A stretch of DNA of 64,000 nt, from the NCBI GenBank assembly GCA_049324435.1, contig JBMOOQ010000028.1, forward strand, positions 161,797 through 225,796. The letters run 5' to 3'. A program made the position numbers and the translations under genes. This DNA comes from Pseudorhodoplanes sp049324435 (GTDB taxonomy: Bacteria; Pseudomonadota; Alphaproteobacteria; Rhizobiales; Xanthobacteraceae). Shown here piece after piece: positions 33,981 through 42,752 of this stretch. Positions within the stretch are counted from its first letter, which is position 1. Every line of letters begins with the position of its first letter. The notes beneath the pieces were generated by a model. The model saw nothing but the letters and a program-made list of their open reading frames with translations, searched no databases and was not told the origin of the DNA.

Positions 33981-34911
33981 CGAAGCAGAGAGGAAGTTGA
34001 TCGTCTGCGCCGGCATGGCGGTGATCGACCATGTCTATCGCGTGACAACCTTTCCCGTTGCCGGCACGAAGACCCGCGCCAAGGATTTCTTTTCGGTACT
34101 TGGCGGATGCGCTGCGAATGCTGCGATCGCGGTCAGCCGGCTTGGTGGTCGCGCGCGAGTGGTCTCGCCGCTCGGCGGCCCGGCCGGCCGCGATCTGACC
34201 GGCGACAATGTCCTTGCCAAACTCCAGCAAGAGAAGATCGATATCGCGCATGTTGTCCGCACCGATGGAGCGGTATCGTCGCGATCGTCAATCTTCATCG
34301 ATGACGATGGTGAGCGGACGATCGTCAGTTACCGCGATCCGGCCCTGGCACAGGCGCGGCCGCGTAGCCCTGCAAGTGCAATTGCTGGCGCCGATGGTGT
34401 CTTGGCTGACAATCGCTTTCCGGAATTCGTTTTGCCAATCGTCCGCGCGGCTCTGGCTGATCGCAAGCCCGTCGTCCTCGATGGCGACAAGCCGATGGGG
34501 TTGGCTGATGAGTTGTTGACGCTGCCGACCCACGTTGTTTTCTCGGCCGATGGTCTGCGCGCGACGGCGCGAACCGACGATCTTGCGATAGCGCTGAAAG
34601 TTGTGTCCGAGCGGACGGCGGCGGTAGTCGCAGTGACTCAGGGTGCGCAGGACATGCTTTGGCTGGAGCGGGGCGTGCTGCACCGGTTGCCGGCGTTCCG
34701 GATCGATGCAGTCGATACCCTTGGTGCCGGCGATATCTTCCACGGAGCTTTTGCGCTGGCGCTGGCTGACGGCCGCGATATTGCAGCTTCGATGCGGTTC
34801 GCGGCAGCGGCCGCCGCGATCAAATGCAGCCGGATCGGGGGCGGCAATGCGGCTCCGGGCTTGGCAGAGGTGGAAGAATTTTTGCGGGCAGAGGTGATGA
34901 AGGCCTTTTAA
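33964..34911 (+). CDS. PfkB-family sugar kinase (ribokinase-like)
   Basis: Carbohydrate kinase, 315 residues. The N-terminal PfkB region is GGCAANAAIAVSRLGG (about 47-62), and the C-terminal anion-hole and catalytic Asp motif is DTLGAGDIFHGAFA (about 250-263). The start lies inside the nudC 3' end, so it is coupled. The substrate (sugar or nucleoside) cannot be told. Its stop borders two palindromes in front of an Lrp gene. Confidence 0.9.
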   Translation: MASSPDEAERKLIVCAGMAVIDHVYRVTTFPVAGTKTRAKDFFSVLGGCAANAAIAVSRLGGRARVVSPLGGPAGRDLTGDNVLAKLQQEKIDIAHVVRTDGAVSSRSSIFIDDDGERTIVSYRDPALAQARPRSPASAIAGADGVLADNRFPEFVLPIVRAALADRKPVVLDGDKPMGLADELLTLPTHVVFSADGLRATARTDDLAIALKVVSERTAAVVAVTQGAQDMLWLERGVLHRLPAFRIDAVDTLGAGDIFHGAFALALADGRDIAASMRFAAAAAAIKCSRIGGGNAAPGLAEVEEFLRAEVMKAF

Positions 34912-34912
34912 T

Positions 34913-34934
34913 ATAGAATTCTATCCTATATAGG
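34913..34934. promoter_or_regulatory. Two adjacent perfect palindromes upstream of an Lrp gene
   Basis: ATAGAATTCTAT (34913-34924) and CCTATATAGG (34925-34934) abut each other, and GAATATTATTC lies further down near 34960-34970. They sit in the 66-base gap before the regulator, in an AT-rich patch that contrasts with the surroundings. This looks like an autoregulatory operator and promoter region. Confidence 0.5.
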
Positions 34935-34977
34935 AGGCAAAAAATCGGACGTTTTGGAATATTATTCTAGGTGCTGA

Positions 34978-35430
34978 ATGGACGCGATTGACCGGAAAAT
35001 TCTGCTGACGCTGCAAGAGGATGCCTCGCTCTCGGTTGCGGAAATCGGCCAGCGGGTTGGCCTGTCGTCGACACCGTGCTGGAAGCGGATTCAGCGTCTC
35101 GAAGCAGACGGTGTCATCCAAAAGCGTGTCGCAATCGTCGATCAGGACAAGGTTGGGCTCGGAATAACGGTCTTTGTGTCGGTTGAGACCGATGACCATT
35201 CCGAAGGCTGGCTTGGGCGCTTTGCGAGTGCAGTCAGCGCCATGCCGGAGGTCATGGAATTCTACCGGATGGCCGGCGATGTCGACTATATGCTGCGCGT
35301 CGTCGTCAAGGACATGCAGGCCTACGATAGCTTTTACAAGAAGCTGATTGCTGCCTCTCCGCTGAAAAATGTCACATCGCGTTTCGCGATGGAGAAAATC
35401 AAGTCGACCACGAGCCTGCCGATCCCGTGA
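34978..35430 (+). CDS. Lrp/AsnC-family transcriptional regulator
   Basis: A 150-residue regulator. The winged helix-turn-helix spans about residues 2-60 (MDAIDRKILLTLQEDASLS, then VGLSSTPCWKRIQRLEADG). The effector-binding RAM domain runs from about 65 to 140, with EFYRMAGDVDYMLRVVVKDM. It resembles the regulator at 7169 but is a separate paralog. The nearest likely target is its own promoter; no amino-acid gene is adjacent. Confidence 0.92.
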   Translation: MDAIDRKILLTLQEDASLSVAEIGQRVGLSSTPCWKRIQRLEADGVIQKRVAIVDQDKVGLGITVFVSVETDDHSEGWLGRFASAVSAMPEVMEFYRMAGDVDYMLRVVVKDMQAYDSFYKKLIAASPLKNVTSRFAMEKIKSTTSLPIP

Positions 35431-35450
35431 TCGACGCGGCTGGCCGATCG

Positions 35451-36026
35451 TCAGATTTTCTGTACGGTCTCGGACAGGCGGGGCCGCATGAATATCTGGT
35501 CGGACAGATTCATGCTTCCGGTTACCAGATATCCTATTGTTGGTGTGTAGCCATAAGATACCTCTCCGAAGACGAGAGAGGTCGAGGGTACCTTCAGAGC
35601 AGCAGGGACCGTCACGCTCGATCCAACGGCGCGCGCGGTGCCGTTTTTTGTGCTGCTCCATTTCACCTTGGCATTTCCGCTGGCGTCGATGTCTACAACG
35701 GATACGGTGATTTTAGCGTTCGTGTCCGGATAGGGCGCCATGATGGCGGTTGCGGCGCCGAGTGCAGCGTTGATCCCGGCAGTATCAATGGTTGCGACTT
35801 GTGCGACCAGGTCGGCAACGGTGCGCGCCGTCAGTGTGACCTTACGATCGATGCTGATGCCCTGAGATACCTCGACGCCACCGAGATAAAGAGTGAGCAT
35901 CAGCGGCAAGAGCATGGCAAATTCCACTGCCGACACACCGCGCTTGTCCTTTGCAAACTCGGAGAACCGTTTCGTGAGCAGGTTTGCGAGCAGACGTTCA
36001 AGATAGCCGACCATTGCGCGACTCAT
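35451..36026 (-). CDS. TadE/TadG-like pilus assembly pseudopilin (second)
   Basis: A 191-residue protein with a TadE-like N-terminal helix: RGVSAVEFAMLLPLMLTLYLGGVEVSQG (about residues 24-51), the type IV prepilin-like segment with a Glu after the cleavage zone. The rest is exposed outside the membrane. Start ATG at 36026 overlaps the stop of the previous TadE gene (ATGA). It runs opposite to the main cpa operon. Its stop lies 21 bases from the Lrp stop. Confidence 0.82.
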   Translation of the reverse strand: MSRAMVGYLERLLANLLTKRFSEFAKDKRGVSAVEFAMLLPLMLTLYLGGVEVSQGISIDRKVTLTARTVADLVAQVATIDTAGINAALGAATAIMAPYPDTNAKITVSVVDIDASGNAKVKWSSTKNGTARAVGSSVTVPAALKVPSTSLVFGEVSYGYTPTIGYLVTGSMNLSDQIFMRPRLSETVQKI

Positions 36027-36592
36027 TGGTAGGGTTCGTTCCGGAACGCGGCAGTCGCCATGATCAGGCGCTTGCCGTTCGACAGATCGGAAAGGTTCAG
36101 GCCGAGCAGCGACACATAGACCGGCCATTCGTAAAGCAAGCGCACAACCACAATATCGCCCGGACCTCCGGGTTGATACGCCGGTGTGAAGGTGACATTT
36201 CCGTTGGCATCGATCGGTTTCGACAGGCTGGCGGAGCTGAACGAGTTGTAGGTCCGCACATCGACCTTGATCCCGCTGTTGCAGTCGAACAGGCCATAGA
36301 TCCTGTTGCAGACTTCCTGCTTGAACTGGGTTTCGCTCAAGCCTCCCTTTTGGGCCTGACCGGTCAGGATCAGCCGCGCGGAGTCGGCTGCCGCGGTTTC
36401 GAGAACCTGTCCTGCAAAAAACACCAGGGCCGTCTCAAGGATGGCGAATACAAGCGCGAGAAATGGTGCAGCCACCAGCGCAAACTCGACCGCGGCGGCG
36501 CCGTCGTTCTTGCGCACGAAACGCCTGACAGCAGCCGAGGTCATACGTTTCACCCAGCGAGACGCGACCGATTCTGTGATTGTCTCGGACAT
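36023..36592 (-). CDS. TadE-like pilus assembly pseudopilin (first)
   Basis: A 189-residue minor pseudopilin. ATG at 36592 opens a polar N-terminus, followed by DGAAAVEFALVAAPFLALVFAILETALVFF (about residues 30-60), the TadE motif with conserved Glu. VCNRIYGLFDC holds a likely disulfide pair. It is coupled to the next TadE-like gene. These proteins are needed for Flp pilus biogenesis by the tad machine. Confidence 0.85.
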   Translation of the reverse strand: MSETITESVASRWVKRMTSAAVRRFVRKNDGAAAVEFALVAAPFLALVFAILETALVFFAGQVLETAAADSARLILTGQAQKGGLSETQFKQEVCNRIYGLFDCNSGIKVDVRTYNSFSSASLSKPIDANGNVTFTPAYQPGGPGDIVVVRLLYEWPVYVSLLGLNLSDLSNGKRLIMATAAFRNEPYQ

Positions 36593-36691
36593 TGCAATCG
36601 CACCCGTGATCAAGCCTATAACCGGACCCACGAGTAGCAAGGACGCGTTGTTTATTGGTTGCCCCGATTTCAACCAGGAACGGGGAGGCAT

Positions 36692-36711
36692 TTACGGTTC
36701 ATAAACCGTAA
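36692..36711. repeat. Perfect 8-bp inverted repeat, candidate operator or terminator
   Basis: TTACGGTT and AACCGTAA are separated by four bases, about 100 bases upstream of the first TadE start and 59 bases past the stop of the pilus N-terminal-domain gene. No T run follows on the minus strand, so an operator is as likely as a terminator. Confidence 0.4.
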
Positions 36712-36769
36712 CGCCGGATTCGACTTGGCCGCGCACTCGCGCCGAACGGCTTGGCTTTGAAATTCTAGT

Positions 36770-37267
36770 CTAGCGCGACGATGAGCTCGATGACGCCTGG
36801 GTGCTGCGCGTCGTAGTCTGAACCAGAATCTGGTTATAGAATTGCTGGACGTCGCCCGGTGCAATTACGGGCTCGCAGTTCGGTGTGCAGCTATAGGTTT
36901 CGCGATTAACGCCCTTGTAAACAACGACGGTGTCGATCGCGCCCCGGACCTCGATCACCTTTTCGAGCAAGGCGTTGCCCTTGCGGTCGAGCGCGATGAA
37001 GTTTGTCGCCCCGTATCCTTTGCCGGTCAGCACGATGACACCGCCGGGCTGCAGGGAAGCGTCCGCAATAAGCGGATTCCCAATTACAATTGTTGCGACC
37101 CGTTCTGGGAACCTGATCAGCCTGGCCTCGTCCATGCTGATGCTCAGCCTTTCAGCGGCAGGCGTGTCGCCGGCTGAAGCTGCTGGGGAGATCATCAGCA
37201 GCGCGGATACGGTCAAGCCGATACGCGTAGAATGGACAACGTCTCGAAAGTTAAACAGGGCTGCCAT
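36770..37267 (-). CDS. Stand-alone pilus-formation N-terminal domain protein (CpaC N-domain-like)
   Basis: A 165-residue exported protein. ATG at 37267 has CGGAG seven bases upstream, followed by a signal peptide ending PAASAGD. The body resembles the N-terminal domain of the secretin CpaC: compare VATIVIGNPLIADASLQPGGVIVLTGKGYGATNF-like content with VLVADPTIANAV of CpaC at 39208. The tail is serine-rich. It lacks the secretin barrel, so it is probably a periplasmic partner of the pilus pore. Split into its own transcript on the opposite strand. Confidence 0.75.
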   Translation of the reverse strand: MAALFNFRDVVHSTRIGLTVSALLMISPAASAGDTPAAERLSISMDEARLIRFPERVATIVIGNPLIADASLQPGGVIVLTGKGYGATNFIALDRKGNALLEKVIEVRGAIDTVVVYKGVNRETYSCTPNCEPVIAPGDVQQFYNQILVQTTTRSTQASSSSSSR

Positions 37268-37720
37268 TCTGATACTCCGCACTCGCACCAACGTGCGGGG
37301 GCCAAATCGGGCACTCATCCGCAACATCAAATTCACCGCAAATTGGTGAATCATTCCCGAATGCAAATTCCAAAAACGGCGCTGCGACGAAGAAAGTCAA
37401 AGACGCGTTCGACCTAACCCCTGCTAAGACTGCAGGCATTTCGTGTTTCGCATCGACGCAAACGATCCATTAACCCCTTTAGAAAACATGCCGGCAAAGG
37501 CGCGACGGTGCGGTGGCGGTCAAAAACTGAAGCGGCGGCGGGCCCTTTGGGTATCGTTAGTGAAGTCTGAATCCGGATCCGCAATTACTGATCCTCCATC
37601 ATACAAAATTTTCAATCGCGCCTGTTAACGCTGTTCGTAACCGGTACAGCCGAACGATAACGGACGTGCAACGGACGGCTGTTAGCTTCGGCCATAGCAG
37701 ATACCGGTATTGCGTTTTGT
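37268..37720. other. 453-base divergent intergenic region in the tad locus, no pilin gene seen
   Basis: I found no credible Flp pilin frame on either strand: no short Gly-Ala-rich prepilin with the GATAIEY motif. The only features are a hairpin TTCACC...GGTGAA at about 37332-37350, a TTAACC motif near 37470 and AT-rich patches near 37600. It likely holds the promoters of the divergent pilus genes. Confidence 0.6.
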
Positions 37721-38242
37721 ATGAGTACGGTCATGACGATGACGATCACGGACGCCGTCCGGCTGTTCCTGTTCCCCACTCTCATGGCATTTGCGGCGTT
37801 CAGCGATCTTTTCACGATGACGATCTCGAACCGGGTGTCGCTTCTCCTGGTTGGTGGATTCTTTGTCATGGCGCTTCTCGTTGGGATGACGGGCGCCGAT
37901 CTTGTGTCGCATTTGGGCACAGGCGCGGCCGTGCTCGCGGTGACTTTCACGCTCTTTGCCTGCGGCTGGATCGGTGGCGGTGATGCAAAGCTTGCTGCGG
38001 CCACCGCGCTCTGGCTCGGATTTGGGCCGCTGATGAGCTATCTGATCTATGCATCGCTGTTTGGCGGCGTGCTGACGCTTGCGATCATGCAGTATCGGAC
38101 CATGCCACTGCCGGCCGCTCTGGCCGGTCAGGCTTGGGCGATCCGGCTGCATCGGGCCGATGTCGGTGTGCCTTACGGAATCGCACTCGCGGCCGCAGCA
38201 ATTACGGTTTACCCGCATACCATCTGGATGAAACTGGCCTGA
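37721..38242 (+). CDS. cpaA: Prepilin peptidase CpaA/TadV
   Basis: Membrane aspartyl protease that processes Flp and TadE-like prepilins, 173 residues. The two catalytic Asp are in AAFSDLFTM (about residue 29) and GWIGGGDAKLAAA (about residue 90, the GxGD motif). About five or six spans are visible. No clear ribosome site was seen before ATG 37721; internal Met codons at residues 5 and 7 are possible starts. Confidence 0.85.
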   Translation: MSTVMTMTITDAVRLFLFPTLMAFAAFSDLFTMTISNRVSLLLVGGFFVMALLVGMTGADLVSHLGTGAAVLAVTFTLFACGWIGGGDAKLAAATALWLGFGPLMSYLIYASLFGGVLTLAIMQYRTMPLPAALAGQAWAIRLHRADVGVPYGIALAAAAITVYPHTIWMKLA

Positions 38243-38308
38243 CGTTATCGGCCACGTGCGGATCAAGTGCGGATCAAGACAAAATTAACTTGGTTTGCAA
38301 ACCGCTCA

Positions 38309-38325
38309 TTAACCACGAATTGACC
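38309..38325 (+). promoter_or_regulatory. Candidate CtrA-binding site before cpaB
   Basis: TTAACC and TTGACC are spaced by five bases, one base off the alphaproteobacterial CtrA consensus TTAA-N7-TTAA. It lies 69 bases before the cpaB start. CtrA controls pilus genes in Caulobacter. A single match is weak evidence in itself. Confidence 0.4.
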
Positions 38326-38393
38326 TTTGGGTGGTGAAACTCCCCTCACGGCCATGTCCCGGCCGCGTGCGTCATCCGTGGAAAGTGAAGCGT

Positions 38394-39185
38394 ATGAAAG
38401 CCGCCCGTCTCATTGTACTCGGAGTTGCGGTCGCCGCTGGTGGCCTCGCGGCTTTGCTTGCGGGGCGCTCCGGCCAGAAGGCGCCGCCGCCTCCGCCTGT
38501 AGCGCAAATCGAGACCGTGGATGTCCTGGTCGCAAAAAGCGACATCGGGCAGGGCACGGTCGTGAAGCCGGATGAATTGCGCTGGCAATTGTGGCCTGCT
38601 GCTTCGGCCGGACCAAATTTCATAAAGAAGACGGATCGGCCCGACGCGATCGAACAGATCGCGGGTTCCATCGTTCGCGGTGGAACGTTCTACGCGGGCG
38701 AACCGATTCAGGAATCGCGGCTGGTCAAAGGAACTGCATCGGGCTACCTGTCCGCCATTCTGCCTGCAGGCATGCGCGCGGTGGCGACCGAGATCAGCGC
38801 GGAAACCAGCGCGGGCGGATTCGTGATCCCCGGCGACTATGTCGACGTGATCCTCGCGCGGCGCGATCGCGAAGCCGAGAAGCGCACCGGCGTCGAGACC
38901 TATACCAGCGAGACGATCATCTCGAATGTACGCGTCATGGCTATCGACCAGACGGTCGAGGACAAGAATGGCCAAAAGGTCGTCATCGGCAAAACCGTGA
39001 CACTTGCACTTACGCCGGTTCAGGCGGAAACGCTCGCCGCAGGCAAGCAGGCCGGAACCCTGTCGCTCGCACTGCGCAGCGTGGTCGATACCGCCAAGGA
39101 AGAATCGGAAGAGGACCCGGCCGCGCGGCGCACCGGCGTGAACATTGTCCGTTTCGGCGTCTCGACCACTGCGGTCACGAAATAG
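38394..39185 (+). CDS. cpaB: Flp pilus assembly protein CpaB
   Basis: Periplasmic/inner-membrane protein of the tad machine, 263 residues. ATG at 38394 has GGAAAG about eight bases upstream, followed by a membrane anchor (residues 4-26). DVLVAKSDIGQGTVVKPDELRW is the SAF domain. LPAGMRAVATEISAETSAGGFVIPGDYVDVIL is the RcpC/CpaB region. It is the first gene of the cpaBCDEF-tadBC operon, which runs to 46238. Confidence 0.9.
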   Translation: MKAARLIVLGVAVAAGGLAALLAGRSGQKAPPPPPVAQIETVDVLVAKSDIGQGTVVKPDELRWQLWPAASAGPNFIKKTDRPDAIEQIAGSIVRGGTFYAGEPIQESRLVKGTASGYLSAILPAGMRAVATEISAETSAGGFVIPGDYVDVILARRDREAEKRTGVETYTSETIISNVRVMAIDQTVEDKNGQKVVIGKTVTLALTPVQAETLAAGKQAGTLSLALRSVVDTAKEESEEDPAARRTGVNIVRFGVSTTAVTK

Positions 39186-39207
39186 GTTACAGGAAGGAAA
39201 GCGCTTC

Positions 39208-40686
39208 ATGGCGAACCAGATGACGATCCGGACGCTGATGGTCGCGAGTACAATGCTTGCGATAGCGCCGTCTTTCGCGCAAGCCGCAGAACCCGATCTT
39301 AACCGGACGCCGGTGATCAGCGTGGTCGGCAGCGAAGTCAGCTCGCGTCCGGTGTCGCTTGGTGTAGGCAAGGCCGTCGTCATTGATCTTCCGCGCGACG
39401 CGAAGGACGTTCTTGTTGCCGATCCGACGATCGCGAATGCGGTGGTTCGTTCCGCGCGGCGCGCCTACATGATCGGGGTCAAGGTCGGTCAGACCAGCAT
39501 CTTCTTTTTCGACGCCGAAGGCCGTCAGATTGCCGGGTTCGATCTGGCCGTGAAGCGCGATCTCAATGGCATTCGCGAGGCGATCCGCCAGGCTGTTCCG
39601 GACAGCGACATCCATGTCGAGGCGCTGGGAGCCGATGGCATCGTATTGCGCGGTATGGCTGCTAACCCCGCCGATGCGCAGACAGCGTTTGAAGTTGCAA
39701 GCCGGCTGCTCGGTGGGGGCACGGCCGGTATGGTGAGCGCGGGCAACAAGGTCGTCAACGCCATTGTTGTAAAGGGACGCGATCAGATCAACCTGCGCGT
39801 TACGGTTGCCGAAGTTCAGCGCGACGTCATCAAGCAGCTTGGTATCAACTTGAACGGTACCGTCGGCGTCGGCTCGGCTGTGCTCAGGTTCAATAACGAT
39901 AATCCGTTCCCGGTGCATGGCTCTCCGCTTGTGCCGGAAAACTATGCCGCCGGGACATTCACGTCCGGCAGCGGCAATCGCGTTAACGCCATCCTGCGGG
40001 CGATGGAGCGCGCGGGTGTGATCCGGACCCTGGCCGAACCGAACCTCACTGCGATTTCGGGCGAATCCGCAAACTTCCTCGCGGGTGGCGAGTTCCCGAT
40101 CCTCGCCGGCTATTCCTGCGACGCCAATACGGGCGGTGTTGCCAGCTGCCAGCCGCAGATTCAGTTCAAGAAGTTCGGTATCAGCCTTGGCTTCACACCC
40201 GTTGTTCTGGCCGAAGGCCGCGTCAGCATGAAGGTGACGACCGAAGTCTCGGAGCTCTCCAACGAAGGTGCGCTTCAGTTCGGCAGTGGCGAGAATGCTC
40301 GTCAGATTCCGTCACTGAAGGTTCGTCGTGCCGACACCACAGTGGAGATCCCGTCAGGAGGGGCGCTCGCGCTCGCCGGTCTGATCCACGAGCAGACCAG
40401 ACAGCAGATCAACGGCTTTCCAGGTTTGATGCAGCTTCCGATCCTCGGATCGCTGTTCAAGAGCCGCGATTACGTCAATCGCCAGACCGAGCTGATGATT
40501 CTGGTGACGCCTTATGTCGTACGAGCGGTCGCGCCGAAGGACCTGTCTCGTCCGGACGATGGCTATGCTGATACATCCGATCCATCGAGCTTCTTTATGG
40601 GCCGGCTCAACAAGATCTACGGCATTCCGGGCAAGGTCGATCCGAACCGGATGTACTACGGCAAGTATGGCTTCATCCTGGATTGA
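39208..40686 (+). CDS. cpaC: Outer-membrane secretin CpaC (RcpA)
   Basis: Forms the pilus pore in the outer membrane, 492 residues. ATG at 39208 has GGAAGG upstream, followed by a signal peptide ending AQAAEP. The N-terminal domain (VLVADPTIANAVVRSARRAYM) and BON-like region precede the secretin domain from about residue 250, with RTLAEPNLTAISGESANFLAGGE and VPSGGALALAGLI-like ends. Length is normal for Tad secretins. Confidence 0.92.
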   Translation: MANQMTIRTLMVASTMLAIAPSFAQAAEPDLNRTPVISVVGSEVSSRPVSLGVGKAVVIDLPRDAKDVLVADPTIANAVVRSARRAYMIGVKVGQTSIFFFDAEGRQIAGFDLAVKRDLNGIREAIRQAVPDSDIHVEALGADGIVLRGMAANPADAQTAFEVASRLLGGGTAGMVSAGNKVVNAIVVKGRDQINLRVTVAEVQRDVIKQLGINLNGTVGVGSAVLRFNNDNPFPVHGSPLVPENYAAGTFTSGSGNRVNAILRAMERAGVIRTLAEPNLTAISGESANFLAGGEFPILAGYSCDANTGGVASCQPQIQFKKFGISLGFTPVVLAEGRVSMKVTTEVSELSNEGALQFGSGENARQIPSLKVRRADTTVEIPSGGALALAGLIHEQTRQQINGFPGLMQLPILGSLFKSRDYVNRQTELMILVTPYVVRAVAPKDLSRPDDGYADTSDPSSFFMGRLNKIYGIPGKVDPNRMYYGKYGFILD

Positions 40687-40708
40687 GAGCGGACACGGAG
40701 ACGATTAC

Positions 40709-41467
40709 ATGTCGACGATTTCAAAGATCGGCCGCTCGTCAGCCGGCAGGCTCAGGTTCAAACTTGCCGGTGTGATCCTGGCGGGAGCGATGCTGAGCGG
40801 CTGCTATCTCCCGACCGAGATGGGCTATCTGCCGAATGACACGGTTGGATATCCGAATGACTACCGCAAGCGCCATCAAATCGCACTGCGCGATTGGGCT
40901 CGCACGGTAGAGGTGTTCATCGGTCAGAGCCGCGGCTCTTTGACGCCGACGCAACGTGCCGAGGTGATGGCTTTCGCCAAGGTCTGGAAGAACGAAGCGA
41001 CCGGCGGCGTCGTAATCGACGTGCCGACAGGAACGCAAAATCAGTTTGCCGCGTCGCAAGCCGTCCGTGAAATCAATTCGATCTTTGCGGCATCCGGAAT
41101 TCCGATGAAGAGCATCGCCGTTCGCCCCTATACGCCGGAGAGTCCGGCACAGTTTCCGACCGTGAGGTTGAAATACTCGACGATCGTTGCGGAAGCGGGG
41201 CCCTGCGGATTGTGGCCGCAGGATCTCGGCCCGACCATGGGCGCAGCCTATAACGACAATATCAATTACTGGAATCTCGGCTGCGCCAATCAGCGCAATC
41301 TGGCGGCGATGGTGGCGAACCCGGCCGACCTCGTTCAGCCCCGCGCCGAAACACCGGTCTGGATGTCCCGCCGCACGACGGCGATCGAAAAGTATCGCCA
41401 GGGGCAGAGTCCGGCGACGGTCTATCCGGAGCAGAACCAGGGCAAGGTGAGCGACGTTGGCCAATGA
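40709..41467 (+). CDS. cpaD: Pilus assembly lipoprotein CpaD
   Basis: A 252-residue lipoprotein that supports the CpaC secretin. ATG at 40709 has GGAG nine bases upstream; the longer frame starting inside cpaC is not used. The lipobox is LSGC with the acylated Cys32. Family motifs are DYRKRHQIALRDWARTVEVF near the start and NFGCAxQxNLAAMV-like NLGCANQRNLAAMVANP near residue 190. It overlaps cpaE by four bases. Confidence 0.87.
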   Translation: MSTISKIGRSSAGRLRFKLAGVILAGAMLSGCYLPTEMGYLPNDTVGYPNDYRKRHQIALRDWARTVEVFIGQSRGSLTPTQRAEVMAFAKVWKNEATGGVVIDVPTGTQNQFAASQAVREINSIFAASGIPMKSIAVRPYTPESPAQFPTVRLKYSTIVAEAGPCGLWPQDLGPTMGAAYNDNINYWNLGCANQRNLAAMVANPADLVQPRAETPVWMSRRTTAIEKYRQGQSPATVYPEQNQGKVSDVGQ

Positions 41468-42735
41468 CGATCAGTGCCAATCAGATGACCCGCGACATGC
41501 CGGCTGCTTTGCCGGAGCGTGACGAGCACATCGCTCCGGCGCCGCGCATTTCCATTCAGGCCTTCTGCGAATCTGTAGAAACCGCTGCCGCGGTGCAATC
41601 CGCGGGAGAAGATCGGCGCCTCGGAAAAGCCCATCTGAAGATTCAGATGGGGGGTGTGACGGCGGCACTTGAGGCTTACCGCTCCGCGCCCACCCCGAAT
41701 GTGATCGTTCTCGAATCCGAGGGGCGGCCGGAAGCGGTATTGGCCGGGCTCGACTCGCTGGCCGAACTTTGCGACTCCGGGACACGGGTCGTGGTCATTG
41801 GACGTCACAACGACGTCTTGCTGTATCGTGAACTGGTACGGCGCGGCGTCAGTGACTATCTGATCTCGCCGGTCAGTACGCTCGACATCATCCGTTCGAT
41901 CTGCGGTCTCTATTCGGCACCCGATGCGAAGCCTGTCGGCCGTATCCTTGCGGTCATCGGCGCCAAGGGCGGGGTCGGAGCCTCGACGGTCGCGCATAAT
42001 TTGGCGTGGTCGATCGCACGCGATCTGGGACTCGATTCAGTCGTGACAGATCTCGATCTTGCGTTCGGAACGGCGGGGTTGGACTATAATCAGGATCCGC
42101 CGCAAGGCATTGCGGATGCGGTTTTCTCGCCTGACCGTGTCGACACCGCCTTCGTGGACCGGCTGCTGTCCAAATGCTCGGACAATCTGAGTCTGCTTGC
42201 CGCCCCAGCGACTCTGGATCGCGTTTACGATTTCGGCGCCGATGCGTTCGACTCGATTTTCGATTCGTTGCGCGCGACCGTGCCATGCATCGTGCTCGAT
42301 ATGCCGCACCAGTGGACCGGTTGGACGCAGCGGGCATTGCTGGCCGCCGACGATATTCTCATAGTCGCAGCGCCGGATCTCGCCAATCTTCGCAATGCGA
42401 AGAATCTGGTCGACTTCCTGAAGGCATCACGGGTCAACGATCATCGGCCGTTCTACGTCCTCAATCAGGTCGGAGTTCCCAAGCGCCCGGAGATTAAGGC
42501 GGCGGATTTCGCCAAGGCGCTGGACGACCAGCCGGCTGCAATTATTCCTTTCGAACCTCAGATATTCGGGACTGCGGCGAACAACGGTCAGATGATTGCG
42601 GAGGTCGCCAGCAATCACAAGATCGCAGAGATGTTTCGCAATCTGGCCCAGGTGATGACGGGACGATCGGAAGCGAAGAAGTCGAAAACGGGCCTGCTCA
42701 GTCCGTTTCTGCAGAGGTTTCGTAAGAAGGCGTAA
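41464..42735 (+). CDS. cpaE: Pilus assembly ATPase CpaE (MinD/ParA-like)
   Basis: Localisation ATPase of the tad machine, 423 residues. The N-terminal receiver-like domain (NVIVLESEGRPEAVLAGLDSL) spans about 30-150. The deviant Walker A is GAKGGVGAST (about 166-175). DLDLAFGTAGLDYNQDP is the Walker B and switch region. Start ATG overlaps the cpaD TGA. Confidence 0.9.
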   Translation: MTISANQMTRDMPAALPERDEHIAPAPRISIQAFCESVETAAAVQSAGEDRRLGKAHLKIQMGGVTAALEAYRSAPTPNVIVLESEGRPEAVLAGLDSLAELCDSGTRVVVIGRHNDVLLYRELVRRGVSDYLISPVSTLDIIRSICGLYSAPDAKPVGRILAVIGAKGGVGASTVAHNLAWSIARDLGLDSVVTDLDLAFGTAGLDYNQDPPQGIADAVFSPDRVDTAFVDRLLSKCSDNLSLLAAPATLDRVYDFGADAFDSIFDSLRATVPCIVLDMPHQWTGWTQRALLAADDILIVAAPDLANLRNAKNLVDFLKASRVNDHRPFYVLNQVGVPKRPEIKAADFAKALDDQPAAIIPFEPQIFGTAANNGQMIAEVASNHKIAEMFRNLAQVMTGRSEAKKSKTGLLSPFLQRFRKKA

Positions 42736-42752
42736 GCGCGGAGTAAGTCGTC

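Noticed and set aside
37443..37628. Small plus-strand frame as a possible Flp pilin
   Set aside because: No hydrophobic prepilin helix or cleavage motif; it is polar and Arg/Lys-rich.
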